The notes: generated by a model from the letters alone, not told the origin. A stretch of DNA of 31,362 nt from Desulfatirhabdium butyrativorans (GCA_020718785.1 DYRK01000004.1:1-31362); one strand, 5' to 3'; shown: positions 14,997 through 24,427, counted from the stretch's first letter. A program made the numbers and translations.

Positions 14997-16829
14997 TCAT
15001 GACATGACGAGATGTTCCAGTCCTTTTTCCCTGAGAAATTTGGGATACAACGCGTACGCGGGCTTGAGAATCGGCAACAGTTTGATAGTCTTGGGTACAT
15101 TGCCTTTGGCAACGACCTGCCGGCGAGTCAAAGCAGAGACCAGATTGGCTTTTCCATGCCAGAATTTATGAGCAAAGTCCGCATTCATCGTCATGGTGAC
15201 TTCCGGCTTACCGTCAAACTCACCCTTCTGAATCAGCAGTTCCTCTCCGGTAGCGTCAATGGTAATCACGCCGTCAGGGTTTTTGTAAACAAACTGGACA
15301 CAGAGATTGCTCTTTTTCAATCCCGGGCCTATATCCGGATCACTCTTCAATTTCTCGTAGAAATTCACCAGCACATCATAAAGCATGTCAGTGTCTTTAA
15401 AGACATTCTTCATTTCCTTCGCGCCGAATTTGGCTGCCGAGGGACGGAGGTCTTCTTCTGTAACCGGAAGCGGTTCCGCCTTTGCCTCATACAGCTTTCC
15501 GATGATGGCAATGACATCATCTTTACGGGGTTCCACAGGATTATACAGCATGGAACCGTCTTCCATAGCGGTAGTTGCCAATTGTTCCAGTTTTGCCAGA
15601 TTGTCGTCAATCCCTGCTTCTTTCAGATTCAGGGGCAGTTTTGTGAGATAAGCCAACTGGCGGTTCAATGTCCGTATTTTTTCGATACCGGCGCCGGCTG
15701 CCTGCTTTCGGACCCATCCGTCAATAAATCCCAGATTGCCGATGACTTTTGCCACTGCTCCCCTTGCTTTGAAGGATTTCATATCAAACCATTCTTTGGT
15801 ATCGGAAGAGGAAAACAGGTTCTTAACTGCATTCAGACTGCATGATTTCAAAAGGCTTCGGCTTTCGTTGATGATTTCCGGAAAATCAATTCCCAGTGCG
15901 GCGGCAATGTCTGCAAACCGCTCGGTCTGGCTTTCCAGATTGTACTCCATGACTTCCGGCAGCACAATGGCATTTGCCACACCGTGAGGAATATGATACA
16001 CTCCGCCCAGCGCATGTGCAATAGCATGAGTCATTCCCACCATCGAATGGGAGAATGCAACGCCGGCAAGAAAACTTCCCACGAGCATACTTCCACGTGC
16101 CTGCAAATCTTCGGGATGCGCGCAGGCCTGCAAAATATTGCCGCTGATGAGCCGGATGGCATGAAGAGCCATGGCATCCGAAGCCGGTGACCATTCCTTA
16201 TCTGTGTAAGCCTCGATAGCATGAGTCATGGCATCCATACCCGTAGCAGCAGTCAGTTTGCCGGGCATTGATACGGTCACTTCAGGATCGAGAATTGCCA
16301 TCTGCGGGAGGAACTGGTCTTCTGCAAAAGGCAGCTTCACGTCATGGTCAGGGTCAGCGACCACTGCTACTTTGGTAACTTCCGAACCGGTTCCCGCGGT
16401 AGTAGGAATAAATATGGCGGGCAGCAGGGCATCGTTTTTATCCAACAGATACGCGCCCATGTGATCCGCCACTTTTCCGCCTTTGACTAAAAGGAGATTG
16501 GCGACTTTTGCCGTATCAATGACACTTCCGCCGCCGATGGCGATAATCATGTCGCACTGATGCGATCTCGCAAGTTCTGCACAGGATTCAACGGTTTTAA
16601 TGGTAGAATTGGGCGGAACATCGTCATACAGACAGACAATCTCAATATTCGTGTTTTCAAAACCTTTTTTCACCTTATCCGCGGGACCGGCTTTGACCAA
16701 TATCTTATCTGTCACCAGCACGGCTCTGCGCGGTCCGAACTGTCTGACCGCATTTCCGATATTGTTAAGAATGCCGATGCCGTAAATCACTTTTGTAGGG
16801 AGAGTAAATTCGAAATATTCGGGTAGCAT
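14997..16829 (-). CDS. Iron-containing alcohol dehydrogenase fused to a C-terminal SCP2 lipid-binding domain
   Basis: NAD(P)-dependent group III alcohol dehydrogenase of 610 residues, much longer than the usual 380-400. Residues 1 to about 400 are the dehydrogenase: GGGSVIDTAK (99-108) for the nucleotide, TTAGTGSE (143-150), and iron ligands D199, H203 (GMDAMTHAIEAY), H268 and H282 (MTHAIAHALGGVYHIPHG). Residues about 470-605 look like an SCP2/sterol-carrier domain (YEKLKSDPDIGPGL, FDGKPEVTMTMNADFAHKF, GKANLVSAL), a fold that binds acyl chains and other lipids. The fusion suggests long-chain alcohol/aldehyde substrates. ATG 16829 has AAGGA upstream. It is followed on the same strand by ferredoxin and an AAR-like reductase; together they suggest fatty aldehyde/alcohol interconversion (inference). 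Confidence 0.9.
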   Translation of the reverse strand: MLPEYFEFTLPTKVIYGIGILNNIGNAVRQFGPRRAVLVTDKILVKAGPADKVKKGFENTNIEIVCLYDDVPPNSTIKTVESCAELARSHQCDMIIAIGGGSVIDTAKVANLLLVKGGKVADHMGAYLLDKNDALLPAIFIPTTAGTGSEVTKVAVVADPDHDVKLPFAEDQFLPQMAILDPEVTVSMPGKLTAATGMDAMTHAIEAYTDKEWSPASDAMALHAIRLISGNILQACAHPEDLQARGSMLVGSFLAGVAFSHSMVGMTHAIAHALGGVYHIPHGVANAIVLPEVMEYNLESQTERFADIAAALGIDFPEIINESRSLLKSCSLNAVKNLFSSSDTKEWFDMKSFKARGAVAKVIGNLGFIDGWVRKQAAGAGIEKIRTLNRQLAYLTKLPLNLKEAGIDDNLAKLEQLATTAMEDGSMLYNPVEPRKDDVIAIIGKLYEAKAEPLPVTEEDLRPSAAKFGAKEMKNVFKDTDMLYDVLVNFYEKLKSDPDIGPGLKKSNLCVQFVYKNPDGVITIDATGEELLIQKGEFDGKPEVTMTMNADFAHKFWHGKANLVSALTRRQVVAKGNVPKTIKLLPILKPAYALYPKFLREKGLEHLVMS

Positions 16830-16877
16830 TATGGTTTCCTTTCTTCAGCAGATGAATTGAATTTCAGACATATATAA

Positions 16878-17459
16878 CTACGACAGCAGATTATTTTTCA
16901 TAATATAATCTTTTTCGGATCTGAGATTGGCTATTTCAAAGGTGAGTTTGTCCAATCTTTCCCAAATAATATTCATCAGTTCCAATAATTGATTTCCATC
17001 CAAATCTCCGGTGACAAAAAACTCTTTGACACTTTTTTTCTGATAAGAAAATGGGCTGATTTTTTCGGTATAGCAGAAGTCGGCAATTCTTATACATGCC
17101 TGAGATAAACGGAAGACCGCATCTCCCGCATCCGAAAAATCTTCCCGGATATGTATGAACAATTCTCCGTTTTCTTCGTGGACTTTTAACAAGTTGCAAA
17201 TCTGCTCCGCAAGATTCCTATTTTTTGGATTTTTATAAACAGATATATGCAAATCTGCCAAATATGAAAAAGTCTGCCCCATATCTGTCAGATAATATCC
17301 GCCTGTCGAAGAATTGTCCATACCTAAAAATACGTCAATATATGAACCTTCTGGATACATAAATACGGTTTGCAGCCGTATAAGCCGTTCATCAACAGAA
17401 TCACAGGCAGTTATCACAGAAGATTTTTGAATGTTTTTTATAATATTACAATCTATCAT
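16878..17459 (-). CDS. DUF1828-like protein
   Basis: A 193-residue soluble protein of unknown function. The segment YIDVFLGMDNSSTGGYYLTDMGQTFSYL has the DUF1828 pattern (strand, polar turn, LTDxGxTxxxL). The C-terminal half is helical, with no recognised catalytic motif. I chose the ATG at 17459 rather than the longer open frame because it has AGGAG six nt upstream and overlaps the previous stop as ATGA, a sign of translational coupling. Its partner is the 141-residue gene just upstream. Base composition is AT-richer than the neighbouring dehydrogenase, suggesting transfer. The pair has the layout of a toxin-antitoxin or small defence module, but I see no direct evidence for that. Confidence 0.65.
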   Translation of the reverse strand: MIDCNIIKNIQKSSVITACDSVDERLIRLQTVFMYPEGSYIDVFLGMDNSSTGGYYLTDMGQTFSYLADLHISVYKNPKNRNLAEQICNLLKVHEENGELFIHIREDFSDAGDAVFRLSQACIRIADFCYTEKISPFSYQKKSVKEFFVTGDLDGNQLLELMNIIWERLDKLTFEIANLRSEKDYIMKNNLLS

Positions 17460-17881
17460 GTCGGCTCCTTGAATTCGCCCCGGTGTTCGATTTTTGCTTC
17501 TTTGCAAATAATTTTCCAAACTTCACGGGGCGTTTTTCCCTCCAAATCCGGTCGGGCAATTGCTTCCGGTAAATTTCTCTGCGGGTCTCCTTCGTTAATC
17601 ACTTCGTGTTTATGTGTTCTGCCTTTATCTTTATGGAAAGTACCATTAACATCAACCCTGCAAATAGGTCCTAATCCCTTTAATACAAAATTATATGTAA
17701 TTTTTTTTATTCGAGGCGAATATGTTCCATTAAGGAATATTTTATAACCGATTCGATTATAAATAACTATTTTATCGAAACTCAGGTTCGGACCGGTTTC
17801 AGGAGAGGCTCTGAATTCTATATCGTCATCAATATATTTGCCATCAAGACCTCTTAATATCTCAAAGTCGCTTCTATTCAT
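17456..17881 (-). CDS. DUF6978-like small protein, partner of the DUF1828-like gene
   Basis: A 141-residue protein. The middle and end (RVDVNGTFHKDKGRTHKHEV, then EHRGEF) resemble DUF6978-type proteins, in which an RxDxNGxxH segment is followed by a His-containing HxH turn. H104, H110 and H112 are approximate positions of the clustered histidines and could bind a metal or act in catalysis (speculation). ATG at 17881 with AAGG-rich sequence upstream. The stop overlaps the start of the DUF1828-like gene. The gene follows the hairpin that ends the M48 operon, so the pair has its own promoter; I could not define a convincing one. Function unknown. Confidence 0.6.
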   Translation of the reverse strand: MNRSDFEILRGLDGKYIDDDIEFRASPETGPNLSFDKIVIYNRIGYKIFLNGTYSPRIKKITYNFVLKGLGPICRVDVNGTFHKDKGRTHKHEVINEGDPQRNLPEAIARPDLEGKTPREVWKIICKEAKIEHRGEFKEPT

Positions 17882-17942
17882 TTTTTCTGCCTTTAAAGCC
17901 TAATTATTTTTGATAGTTCAAAGGTAATGACTGCACTCTGAA

Positions 17943-17973
17943 GAAACTGAGTTTTTTCAAAAAACTCAGTTTC
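17943..17973 (-). terminator. Strong hairpin terminator after the M48 peptidase gene
   Basis: GAAACTGAGTTTTTT (17943-17957) and AAAAAACTCAGTTTC (17959-17973) are perfect inverses, so both strands show a stem followed by U-rich sequence. It lies 38 bp past the M48 stop and separates that operon from the DUF6978/DUF1828 pair. Confidence 0.8.
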
Positions 17974-18010
17974 CGAGGGTTGAATATTGCCGGCTAAAGA
18001 GACAAGATAA

Positions 18011-18808
18011 TCAAGGGGTTAAACCTTCAGGAACGCCTTTCGGGAATACCTGCTGAATCGCCTGCTGAATTTTGCCGATACGGTTTTCGGGATTCGGATG
18101 GGTACTGAAGAATTCGGGCGGACCTGCACCACTCCTGGAGTCGGCCAGTATCTGCATGACTTTGATCATGGCTCTCGGATCATAACCTGCCTCAGACATA
18201 AAGCGGACGCCCAATTGATCGGACTGGAGTTCGTCGTCACGCCCGTATTTCATATTCACCAATTGTCCTACCACAGCGGCAACCTGCCCTGCGCGCTGAT
18301 CGCCGGAAGCCACTATGACAGCACCGGTAAGCCCCTGGGTCAGTTCCGATTTGGCAATACGCTGGGCAGAATGACGGGCAATCACATGTGTGATCTCATG
18401 TCCCAGCACAGCGGCAAGCTGTCCTTCGGTGTCGAATCGGCTGTAGAGACCGGCTGTAATGAAAACCTGACCCCCTGGCAGGGCAAAGGCATTGACGGTC
18501 TTGCGGTCATTGAGCAGATGAAATCCGAATTGCCATTGTGTATCTTTGGCTGCACTGCCGCGTACCAGTCTGTTTCCGACTTTGTCAATATAATCCTGAT
18601 GTTTCTGACCCGGATAAAGTCCTCCGTACTGCCGGATCATCTCAGGCGCGGCTCTCATGCCCAGGGCAATTTCCTGACGCGGGGTAAGGCTGATGTACTG
18701 ATTTTCGCCGGTGACCGGATTGTATTCTTTAGAGCCGAAATATGAAAACAGAGAAAATATTGCCACCATAATGCCCATAAGAAGGCGCATAGTTCCGCTT
18801 CTCATCAT
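18011..18808 (-). CDS. M48 family zinc metalloprotease (LoiP/BepA-like)
   Basis: Envelope metallopeptidase of 265 residues, with an N-terminal membrane anchor or signal (about 8-24). The zinc site is HEITH (H137, E138, H141), with the downstream ligand E193 in DDELQSDQLG. STHPNPENRI near the end is typical of bacterial M48 proteins of the YggG/LoiP and BepA/YfgC groups, which work in outer-membrane protein quality control. There is no lipobox cysteine. The ATG at 18808 overlaps the stop of the preceding membrane-protein gene (ATGATGA) and has GGAG upstream, so the two are coupled. A strong hairpin ends the unit. Confidence 0.92.
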   Translation of the reverse strand: MMRSGTMRLLMGIMVAIFSLFSYFGSKEYNPVTGENQYISLTPRQEIALGMRAAPEMIRQYGGLYPGQKHQDYIDKVGNRLVRGSAAKDTQWQFGFHLLNDRKTVNAFALPGGQVFITAGLYSRFDTEGQLAAVLGHEITHVIARHSAQRIAKSELTQGLTGAVIVASGDQRAGQVAAVVGQLVNMKYGRDDELQSDQLGVRFMSEAGYDPRAMIKVMQILADSRSGAGPPEFFSTHPNPENRIGKIQQAIQQVFPKGVPEGLTP

Positions 18809-19326
18809 AGCTGTTGCTCCTTTTCCGATGTCTCTTCAGTGACAGAGACAAATTCTTCCACTTCCAGTCCTTCATAGATACCTCCTGCCATTGCGCCCAG
18901 GAGAATATGACTCGCTGCTATGGGCCAGCCTTTCATGGCAAAAAACCAGGGAAAAAAGATCGTCATAGTGTAGAAAACAATGCAGTAAACCGCGAGTCCG
19001 AAAACTGCGCCGCCCAGAATTCCCGTAAGCAATCCGCCTCGGTGAATGATATATGCCAGAAGCAATGCAAATGCCATAGACAGAACTGAATTCACGAGCA
19101 GAGCCGCTATCAGAGCAGAAAGATCGTAAGTTGCCGGCGGTGCGAGAATTCCTTCTCCCAATATGACAGATGCAAACAGCCGGATCATGACCCACGCATT
19201 TCCGCCGGTAAAATAAGGCACAGCAAATACAGTGACTGCCAGAAAGACAAAACCGGAGATAATGCCGGCCCGGACCGCCGCGCTCCAGTCAACCAACTGA
19301 CGTTTATGAACCGAAGTATCAGCCAT
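18805..19326 (-). CDS. Small multi-pass membrane protein of unknown function
   Basis: A 173-residue protein with about four hydrophobic helices (near 18-40, 65-92, 97-120 and 135-152) and an acidic, Glu-rich C-terminal tail in the cytosol or periplasm. I do not recognise a family. ATG at 19326 with an excellent AAGGAGG Shine-Dalgarno eight nt upstream. It lies 26 bp after the GGDEF/EAL gene and overlaps the M48 protease gene, so all three probably form one operon. The close coupling with M48 suggests a membrane partner of that protease, which is only an inference. Confidence 0.75.
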   Translation of the reverse strand: MADTSVHKRQLVDWSAAVRAGIISGFVFLAVTVFAVPYFTGGNAWVMIRLFASVILGEGILAPPATYDLSALIAALLVNSVLSMAFALLLAYIIHRGGLLTGILGGAVFGLAVYCIVFYTMTIFFPWFFAMKGWPIAASHILLGAMAGGIYEGLEVEEFVSVTEETSEKEQQL

Positions 19327-19352
19327 TGAATAATCCTCCTTGAATAAAGTTA

Positions 19353-21617
19353 TCAGTTGCCCTCTTTCAGCACAATATCTTTCCTCCGCAGGACATCTTC
19401 AAGCTCTCTTGCCGGCATGGGACGTCCGAAATAATATCCCTGCATCATGCGGCACCCCTGACGGCTTAAAAAATCCTGCTGATCTTTGTTTTCGACTCCT
19501 TCGGCAACGGTCTCAATACTCAGATTCCGAGCCATGGAGATAATGGTCTTGATAATCTCACGGTCGTCGCGGTTAGTTGCAGATTCGGCTATGAAAGACC
19601 GGTCTATCTTCAGGGTGTCAATCGGAAAACGTTTCATGTAGCTCAGAGAGGAATATCCCGTGCCGAAATCGTCAATGGAAAAGCGTATTCCTTTTGAGCG
19701 GAGCCGGTTCATTTTTGCAATGGCTGCTTCCGGGTCCTCCATGATGCCGCTCTCGGTCACTTCCAATTTCAGGTAATTCGGAGACAGACCGGTTTCATCG
19801 AGAATCCGCTCGATTGTCTCTGACAGATTTTTTTCTCTGAACTGACGGGTTGAGAGATTCACAGCCACATAAAGCCCTTTATAACCCATATCATGCCATT
19901 TTTTAGCCTGCTTGCAGGCTGTCCGGAGGACCCATTCTCCGATTGGTACGATAATTCCTGTCTCCTCTGCCAGATGGATAAATTTATCGGGATTGACTAA
20001 TCCCATCAGGGGATGCTGCCAGCGCAGCAATGCCTCAGCCCCGACAATCTGTTGCACATCGCCCACCAGCGGCTGATAGTAAACAATAAACTGTCTGCGT
20101 TCCAGAGCAGTACGCAGATTGTTTCCCATATTCATCCGCTCGATGGCTTTGATGTTCATCTCCTCTGTGAAGAAGCGGTATCCGTCCCCTTCTTCTTTGG
20201 CCACATACATTGCCATATCCGCATTTTTGACAAGAACTTCGACTGTTTTGCCGTCATCGGGATAAACACTGATGCCTATGCTCGCTGTTGTAAAGACTTC
20301 GGTCTCTTTGATCGCCCAGGGAAGAGAAACAGCCTTGCGGATTTTTGAAACTACCTTGGCAATATCAATATCGTTGAGGAGGTTGTTCAGGATAATCGTA
20401 AACTCGTCTCCCCCCAGTCTGAAGACATGATCGCTTTTCCTCAGACAGTTCGAAAGCCGGTCTGCCATCCCTTTCAGCAGTTCGTCTCCGGCATCGTGTC
20501 CCAATGTATCATTTACATATTTGAATCTGTCCAAATCCATAAACAGCAATGCCCATTTGGAATCTCCGATACGCCGCAGGGACTGGTTCAGTTTTTCTTC
20601 CAGACATCTGTAAAAAGATTTGCGGTTGGGAAGCCCTGTAAGAACGTCATGATATGCAATGAATGCAATTTCTTCTTCTACCCGTTTCCTCTCCGATATA
20701 TCCTGAAAGGTCAGAACACTTCCCATAGGCTCACCTTGACTGTCATAAAAAAATGAACCGCTGATGCTCACATCCACCTTATGCCCTTCTTTGTTCAGGC
20801 GATAAGTCTCAATTCCGGAAAAAGGCTCGCAATATTTGAGGCTGGCGATGATTGTTTTTGTCTCAGGCAGTTGTTCTGTGGGCATGAATTCGATCTGCCG
20901 CCCCAGATTTTCCGCCAGCGTCCACCCGAATACACGGGTAAATGCCGGGTTGAGATATGTGACTTTTCCGTCCATATCGCAGACCGCTACCGGGTCAGGT
21001 GCAGCTTCCAGTACAATCCGATGTTTTTCCTCACTTTCACGCAAAGCCGATTCGGTCTGCTTACGCACCTCTATTTCACGTTTCAGATCATCATTGGCTT
21101 CTATCAGCTGCAGTTCCAATTTGTCCTGATAATTCCTCAGGACATCTTCGGTCTCGCGCTCGTCGGCAAATCTGGCTATCCGCTCGGCAACAGCATGATT
21201 CAGACGGCTTCCGTTGCAGTGAAGAATATCTTCGTTTTCTTCTGTGAAAGCAATTTCCACTTTGCCGACAACAGCAGCCTCTATGACTATATCGGCAGAC
21301 TGTCTTCGGGCGGTTTCCGAAAAATTCTGTGTCTTATATTCTTTTTCCTTTAAGATAATCCGCGCACAGACTTTGTCCGAATGCTGCCATGCACGGGGAA
21401 TCAGATTCACTGTTTCCTGAAATATCTCTTGTTCGGGAAGGTATTTATGACTCAGAAGATCGGATATACGGCACAGACAATTCAGAATCCTGACCCGGCT
21501 GCCGAGTTTGCGGATTCTCCGGCGCAGCATCCCGCTTGTTTTCATCTGCTCGGAGAACTGCTGCTCCAATTCTCTGACCCTGTTCTCTAATTCTTCATAT
21601 AGCGGCTTTAGGGCCAT
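19353..21617 (-). CDS. GGDEF/EAL cyclic-di-GMP signalling protein with GAF-like and PAS sensors
   Basis: A soluble, 754-residue two-headed c-di-GMP enzyme. In order: coiled coil (1-45), a GAF-like sensory region (about 45-155, with LIPRAWQHSDKVCARI), a coiled-coil linker, PAS (about 195-313), GGDEF with an intact GGDEF active-site signature near residue 403, and EAL with an intact EALLRW near 528 plus DDFGTGYSSL. Both diguanylate cyclase and phosphodiesterase activities are therefore possible. I chose ATG 21617, with GGAG upstream, over a GTG six nt earlier. It starts 53 bp after the DUF499 ATPase gene and leads into the membrane-protein/M48 genes. Co-transcription with the ATPase is possible but not shown. 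Confidence 0.93.
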   Translation of the reverse strand: MALKPLYEELENRVRELEQQFSEQMKTSGMLRRRIRKLGSRVRILNCLCRISDLLSHKYLPEQEIFQETVNLIPRAWQHSDKVCARIILKEKEYKTQNFSETARRQSADIVIEAAVVGKVEIAFTEENEDILHCNGSRLNHAVAERIARFADERETEDVLRNYQDKLELQLIEANDDLKREIEVRKQTESALRESEEKHRIVLEAAPDPVAVCDMDGKVTYLNPAFTRVFGWTLAENLGRQIEFMPTEQLPETKTIIASLKYCEPFSGIETYRLNKEGHKVDVSISGSFFYDSQGEPMGSVLTFQDISERKRVEEEIAFIAYHDVLTGLPNRKSFYRCLEEKLNQSLRRIGDSKWALLFMDLDRFKYVNDTLGHDAGDELLKGMADRLSNCLRKSDHVFRLGGDEFTIILNNLLNDIDIAKVVSKIRKAVSLPWAIKETEVFTTASIGISVYPDDGKTVEVLVKNADMAMYVAKEEGDGYRFFTEEMNIKAIERMNMGNNLRTALERRQFIVYYQPLVGDVQQIVGAEALLRWQHPLMGLVNPDKFIHLAEETGIIVPIGEWVLRTACKQAKKWHDMGYKGLYVAVNLSTRQFREKNLSETIERILDETGLSPNYLKLEVTESGIMEDPEAAIAKMNRLRSKGIRFSIDDFGTGYSSLSYMKRFPIDTLKIDRSFIAESATNRDDREIIKTIISMARNLSIETVAEGVENKDQQDFLSRQGCRMMQGYYFGRPMPARELEDVLRRKDIVLKEGN

Positions 21618-21670
21618 TCTCACTCCCTCTCACTCTGACATGACCATCGGCAGATCAACATACACGGCAT

Positions 21671-24412
21671 TCATAATATTTCACATTTCAAGCCCAACTG
21701 TTTTGCGGATTCCTGCATGGCTTTTACTCTGTTATCATCCGGCGTGAGAGGGCTGGAAGAACCGGCTTCGAATTCGAATCGGATAGACAATTTCTGCTTT
21801 TTCAGATTCATCTGGTTTGAAGGATAAATAAAACTGCTGAAAATCTGATTCCAGTTCTCTAACGGCACGTCCCCGCTGATGTCCATTCGGCTGACGATAT
21901 TTCCCTCTTTTACTTCCGCAGGCTTCGGCTCGGTGACTGTCGGTTGAAAAAAAGGTGGTTTGACGACATCAGGTTTTTCAGGTTGTGCAGCAGGTTCAGG
22001 TTCAAACGGCGGAATAATCCATACACCGTCATCCTGCCAGTCTATAGAAGAAGGAATGTTTTTGCAATATTTTTTGTTTAACGAATTTATCGCCGTTCCT
22101 ATTCCGATTCCTATTCTGCCATCCTGCGCTGCCTTGCTGACAGCATCAGTCACAACTTTCACGTTCGGAATCATGGGCTTGTCGGTAAATCTCAGAAACC
22201 AGTCTGCCGCATCTTTGACCCGGTCTCCGCCTTCTTTGGGAATCAGCCCGCATTCTTCAAAAGTGGCGATCCCGATTTTCTTTTGTATCCACTCCTCATT
22301 TACAACACTTTTCCATACGGCTTCAAGAAAAAGTTTCAGTCCGGTTTTGGGTTCGGACAGTGACAGGGAATGAACCGTGTCTTTTTCAACTCTTGCAACA
22401 ACCGTGTATGCTGTGGAACAGGTATCTTCAAAAAATTTTTGGGTATTTTCCGATTTGCTTTTCAGTTCGGCTTTCTGCTCCGAATCCAACTGCGAATTGT
22501 AATCGTTCAGAATGCTTTCGATCACGGTTTTGTCCCGATACGCATTTTGCAGATTTCTCGCCCCGTTTTCGCTTGCGGATAAAAAAAGAAGCGTATTCCG
22601 ATACAGTCTTTCCTTTGTTCCGCAATATTTCGACAGTTGAAGAATGAGGTCCTGCGCCGGATTTTTCGCATGGTTTTCAATCCATTGAACAGAAGGGGGC
22701 AGAATAACCAGCGTCAGAGATTTCTGCTCTGCCAAATCCGTTCCGGGATTGACCAATATTTTGTGAAAAAATTCCTGTTTCAGTCCGCTGACATGGCTTC
22801 GCAATTCTTCGGCGATTTTGTTCAGAAAATTATTTTCACCCAAAGTTACGGAATACTGATGAATCAGCTTGTTGATTGTCGGCTTTATGTTAAACCAGAA
22901 TCTTTTCTCCTGTCCGCCGGCGGTGTGAAGGTAAAACGCGTTTTCCTCCAATTGAATCAATGCGCCGTCAATCATTCCCCAGTTCAGATGCGGCTGGGAA
23001 CAGGCTGATTTTATTTCTTTGATATTCAGCCCGGCACGTTCGGCTTTTGAACCGAAACTGTTCAGCAAAATCGCAGAAGCAATGCCTTCGGTGATTCTTT
23101 CGCTTTCATAATCTCCGCCTTTCCGTTTGTCAGCCTGAACCGCATTGGAGTTGTCTCCGCTGATATCCGCAGCAACGACCGACTTATAAGCATCTCCCCA
23201 TAAGCGGCTTAATGTGCCGCCCCAGGCGTCTGATGACCAGGGAATATGGTTCGGCTGGATTAAGGCGCATTTCTGAGAATTGGCATTTTTTCTATGCCAT
23301 TGATCGGACACCAGAGTTGCAAGCAGTCTCAAAACCCCTCTGGTTCTTTGAAATGAAGAATGGCTTCCCCAGCGATGATAAAGGGCTTCTATCAGTTCCG
23401 GATGAAAAGGATAAGAGCGTTCAATCAGGGTTTTATATGCCGGTTTTAAAACTTCGGAAGGAACATCGGAGGAATGTTCTTTATACATCTGATAATAGGC
23501 TTTGGCTGCGCTTTCTTTTTCCGTTCCCACGGAATCGAACAGTCTTTTTCGGATGACCTCATAAATTTCATCATCCTGCACGGGTTTGACATCAACGGCT
23601 TCTCTGAAATAGCGGGTTTCCAAAGCATCCAGCACCGATTGCCCCAAAGCGTCTCCGCCGACTTCGATATGACTTGCCGGTAATGTTGCCGCCATCATGG
23701 CTTTCGGTGTTTTTGCCACGGCTCCGTTCAACTGCTGAATAAACGATATGGTCTGGTCTGCCAAAGTGGTTTTTTCAATCTTTATTCCCGAAGCCGCAAC
23801 GCAATAATCCGCCAATTCATCTGCCAAAATCAGGCATGGTGAGGCTTTGGCTAAAATCGTTTCAAACAGTCCTTGGGGAAAAACCCGGGTTTTATCATTT
23901 TCTTCAATGATTGAATACAGTTCTTTCCCGCCTAATTGATAGGCAATTTCTCCCCACATCGTTTTCAGATGCGTGCCGTCCGGGAGTTTTCTTCCCTGCG
24001 CTGCATCACAGGTCTTATTCGTAAATACTGCCACATTGACTTTTGCCGGTCTTATTTCGGTCAGATCAATATCCAATGTTGTAAGCAATTCTTCGATATT
24101 CCGGCTTTTTGCAAGATGATACAAGGCTGACAGCAAATGCGTTTTCCCGCCGCCGAAAGAGGTCTGAAGCCCGAGTATTCTGTCAGAAGATTCCGAATTT
24201 CCGTACAATACTTTTGCCGCTTTTGTGAGTACGGATTTCAAGCCTTCGGTAAAATAGGTCTTTTTGAAAAACGCTTCAGAATCCGAATACATTTCAGGCG
24301 CATTTCCGCTAATCACTCCCCACAGATCAATGGCAAATGAAGATTCGTCAAGATTGCCTTTTTTAATATCCTCATGCGGCGTACAAACCGAATACCAAGA
24401 TTTCAGTTCCAT
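21671..24412 (-). CDS. DUF499 family AAA+ ATPase (COG1483)
   Basis: A 913-residue ATPase of the DUF499/COG1483 family. Walker A is QTSFGGGKTH (83-92; lysine K90, threonine T91) and Walker B is CLILADEL (193-200; D198, E199). The N-terminal part has the family look (SFAIDLWGV near 25-33, FFKKTYFTEGL). A proline-rich linker at about 800-835 leads to a small C-terminal domain (residues 850-913). In other genomes this family is found near DUF1156 DNA methylases, often with helicase and nuclease genes in defence islands; here the methylase lies 2.3 kb upstream on the same strand. ATG 24412 has AAGGAG upstream and follows a 55-residue gene by 15 bp. Its biochemical job in such systems is not settled. 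Confidence 0.9.
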   Translation of the reverse strand: MELKSWYSVCTPHEDIKKGNLDESSFAIDLWGVISGNAPEMYSDSEAFFKKTYFTEGLKSVLTKAAKVLYGNSESSDRILGLQTSFGGGKTHLLSALYHLAKSRNIEELLTTLDIDLTEIRPAKVNVAVFTNKTCDAAQGRKLPDGTHLKTMWGEIAYQLGGKELYSIIEENDKTRVFPQGLFETILAKASPCLILADELADYCVAASGIKIEKTTLADQTISFIQQLNGAVAKTPKAMMAATLPASHIEVGGDALGQSVLDALETRYFREAVDVKPVQDDEIYEVIRKRLFDSVGTEKESAAKAYYQMYKEHSSDVPSEVLKPAYKTLIERSYPFHPELIEALYHRWGSHSSFQRTRGVLRLLATLVSDQWHRKNANSQKCALIQPNHIPWSSDAWGGTLSRLWGDAYKSVVAADISGDNSNAVQADKRKGGDYESERITEGIASAILLNSFGSKAERAGLNIKEIKSACSQPHLNWGMIDGALIQLEENAFYLHTAGGQEKRFWFNIKPTINKLIHQYSVTLGENNFLNKIAEELRSHVSGLKQEFFHKILVNPGTDLAEQKSLTLVILPPSVQWIENHAKNPAQDLILQLSKYCGTKERLYRNTLLFLSASENGARNLQNAYRDKTVIESILNDYNSQLDSEQKAELKSKSENTQKFFEDTCSTAYTVVARVEKDTVHSLSLSEPKTGLKLFLEAVWKSVVNEEWIQKKIGIATFEECGLIPKEGGDRVKDAADWFLRFTDKPMIPNVKVVTDAVSKAAQDGRIGIGIGTAINSLNKKYCKNIPSSIDWQDDGVWIIPPFEPEPAAQPEKPDVVKPPFFQPTVTEPKPAEVKEGNIVSRMDISGDVPLENWNQIFSSFIYPSNQMNLKKQKLSIRFEFEAGSSSPLTPDDNRVKAMQESAKQLGLKCEIL

Positions 24413-24427
24413 TTTAATCTGCTCCTT

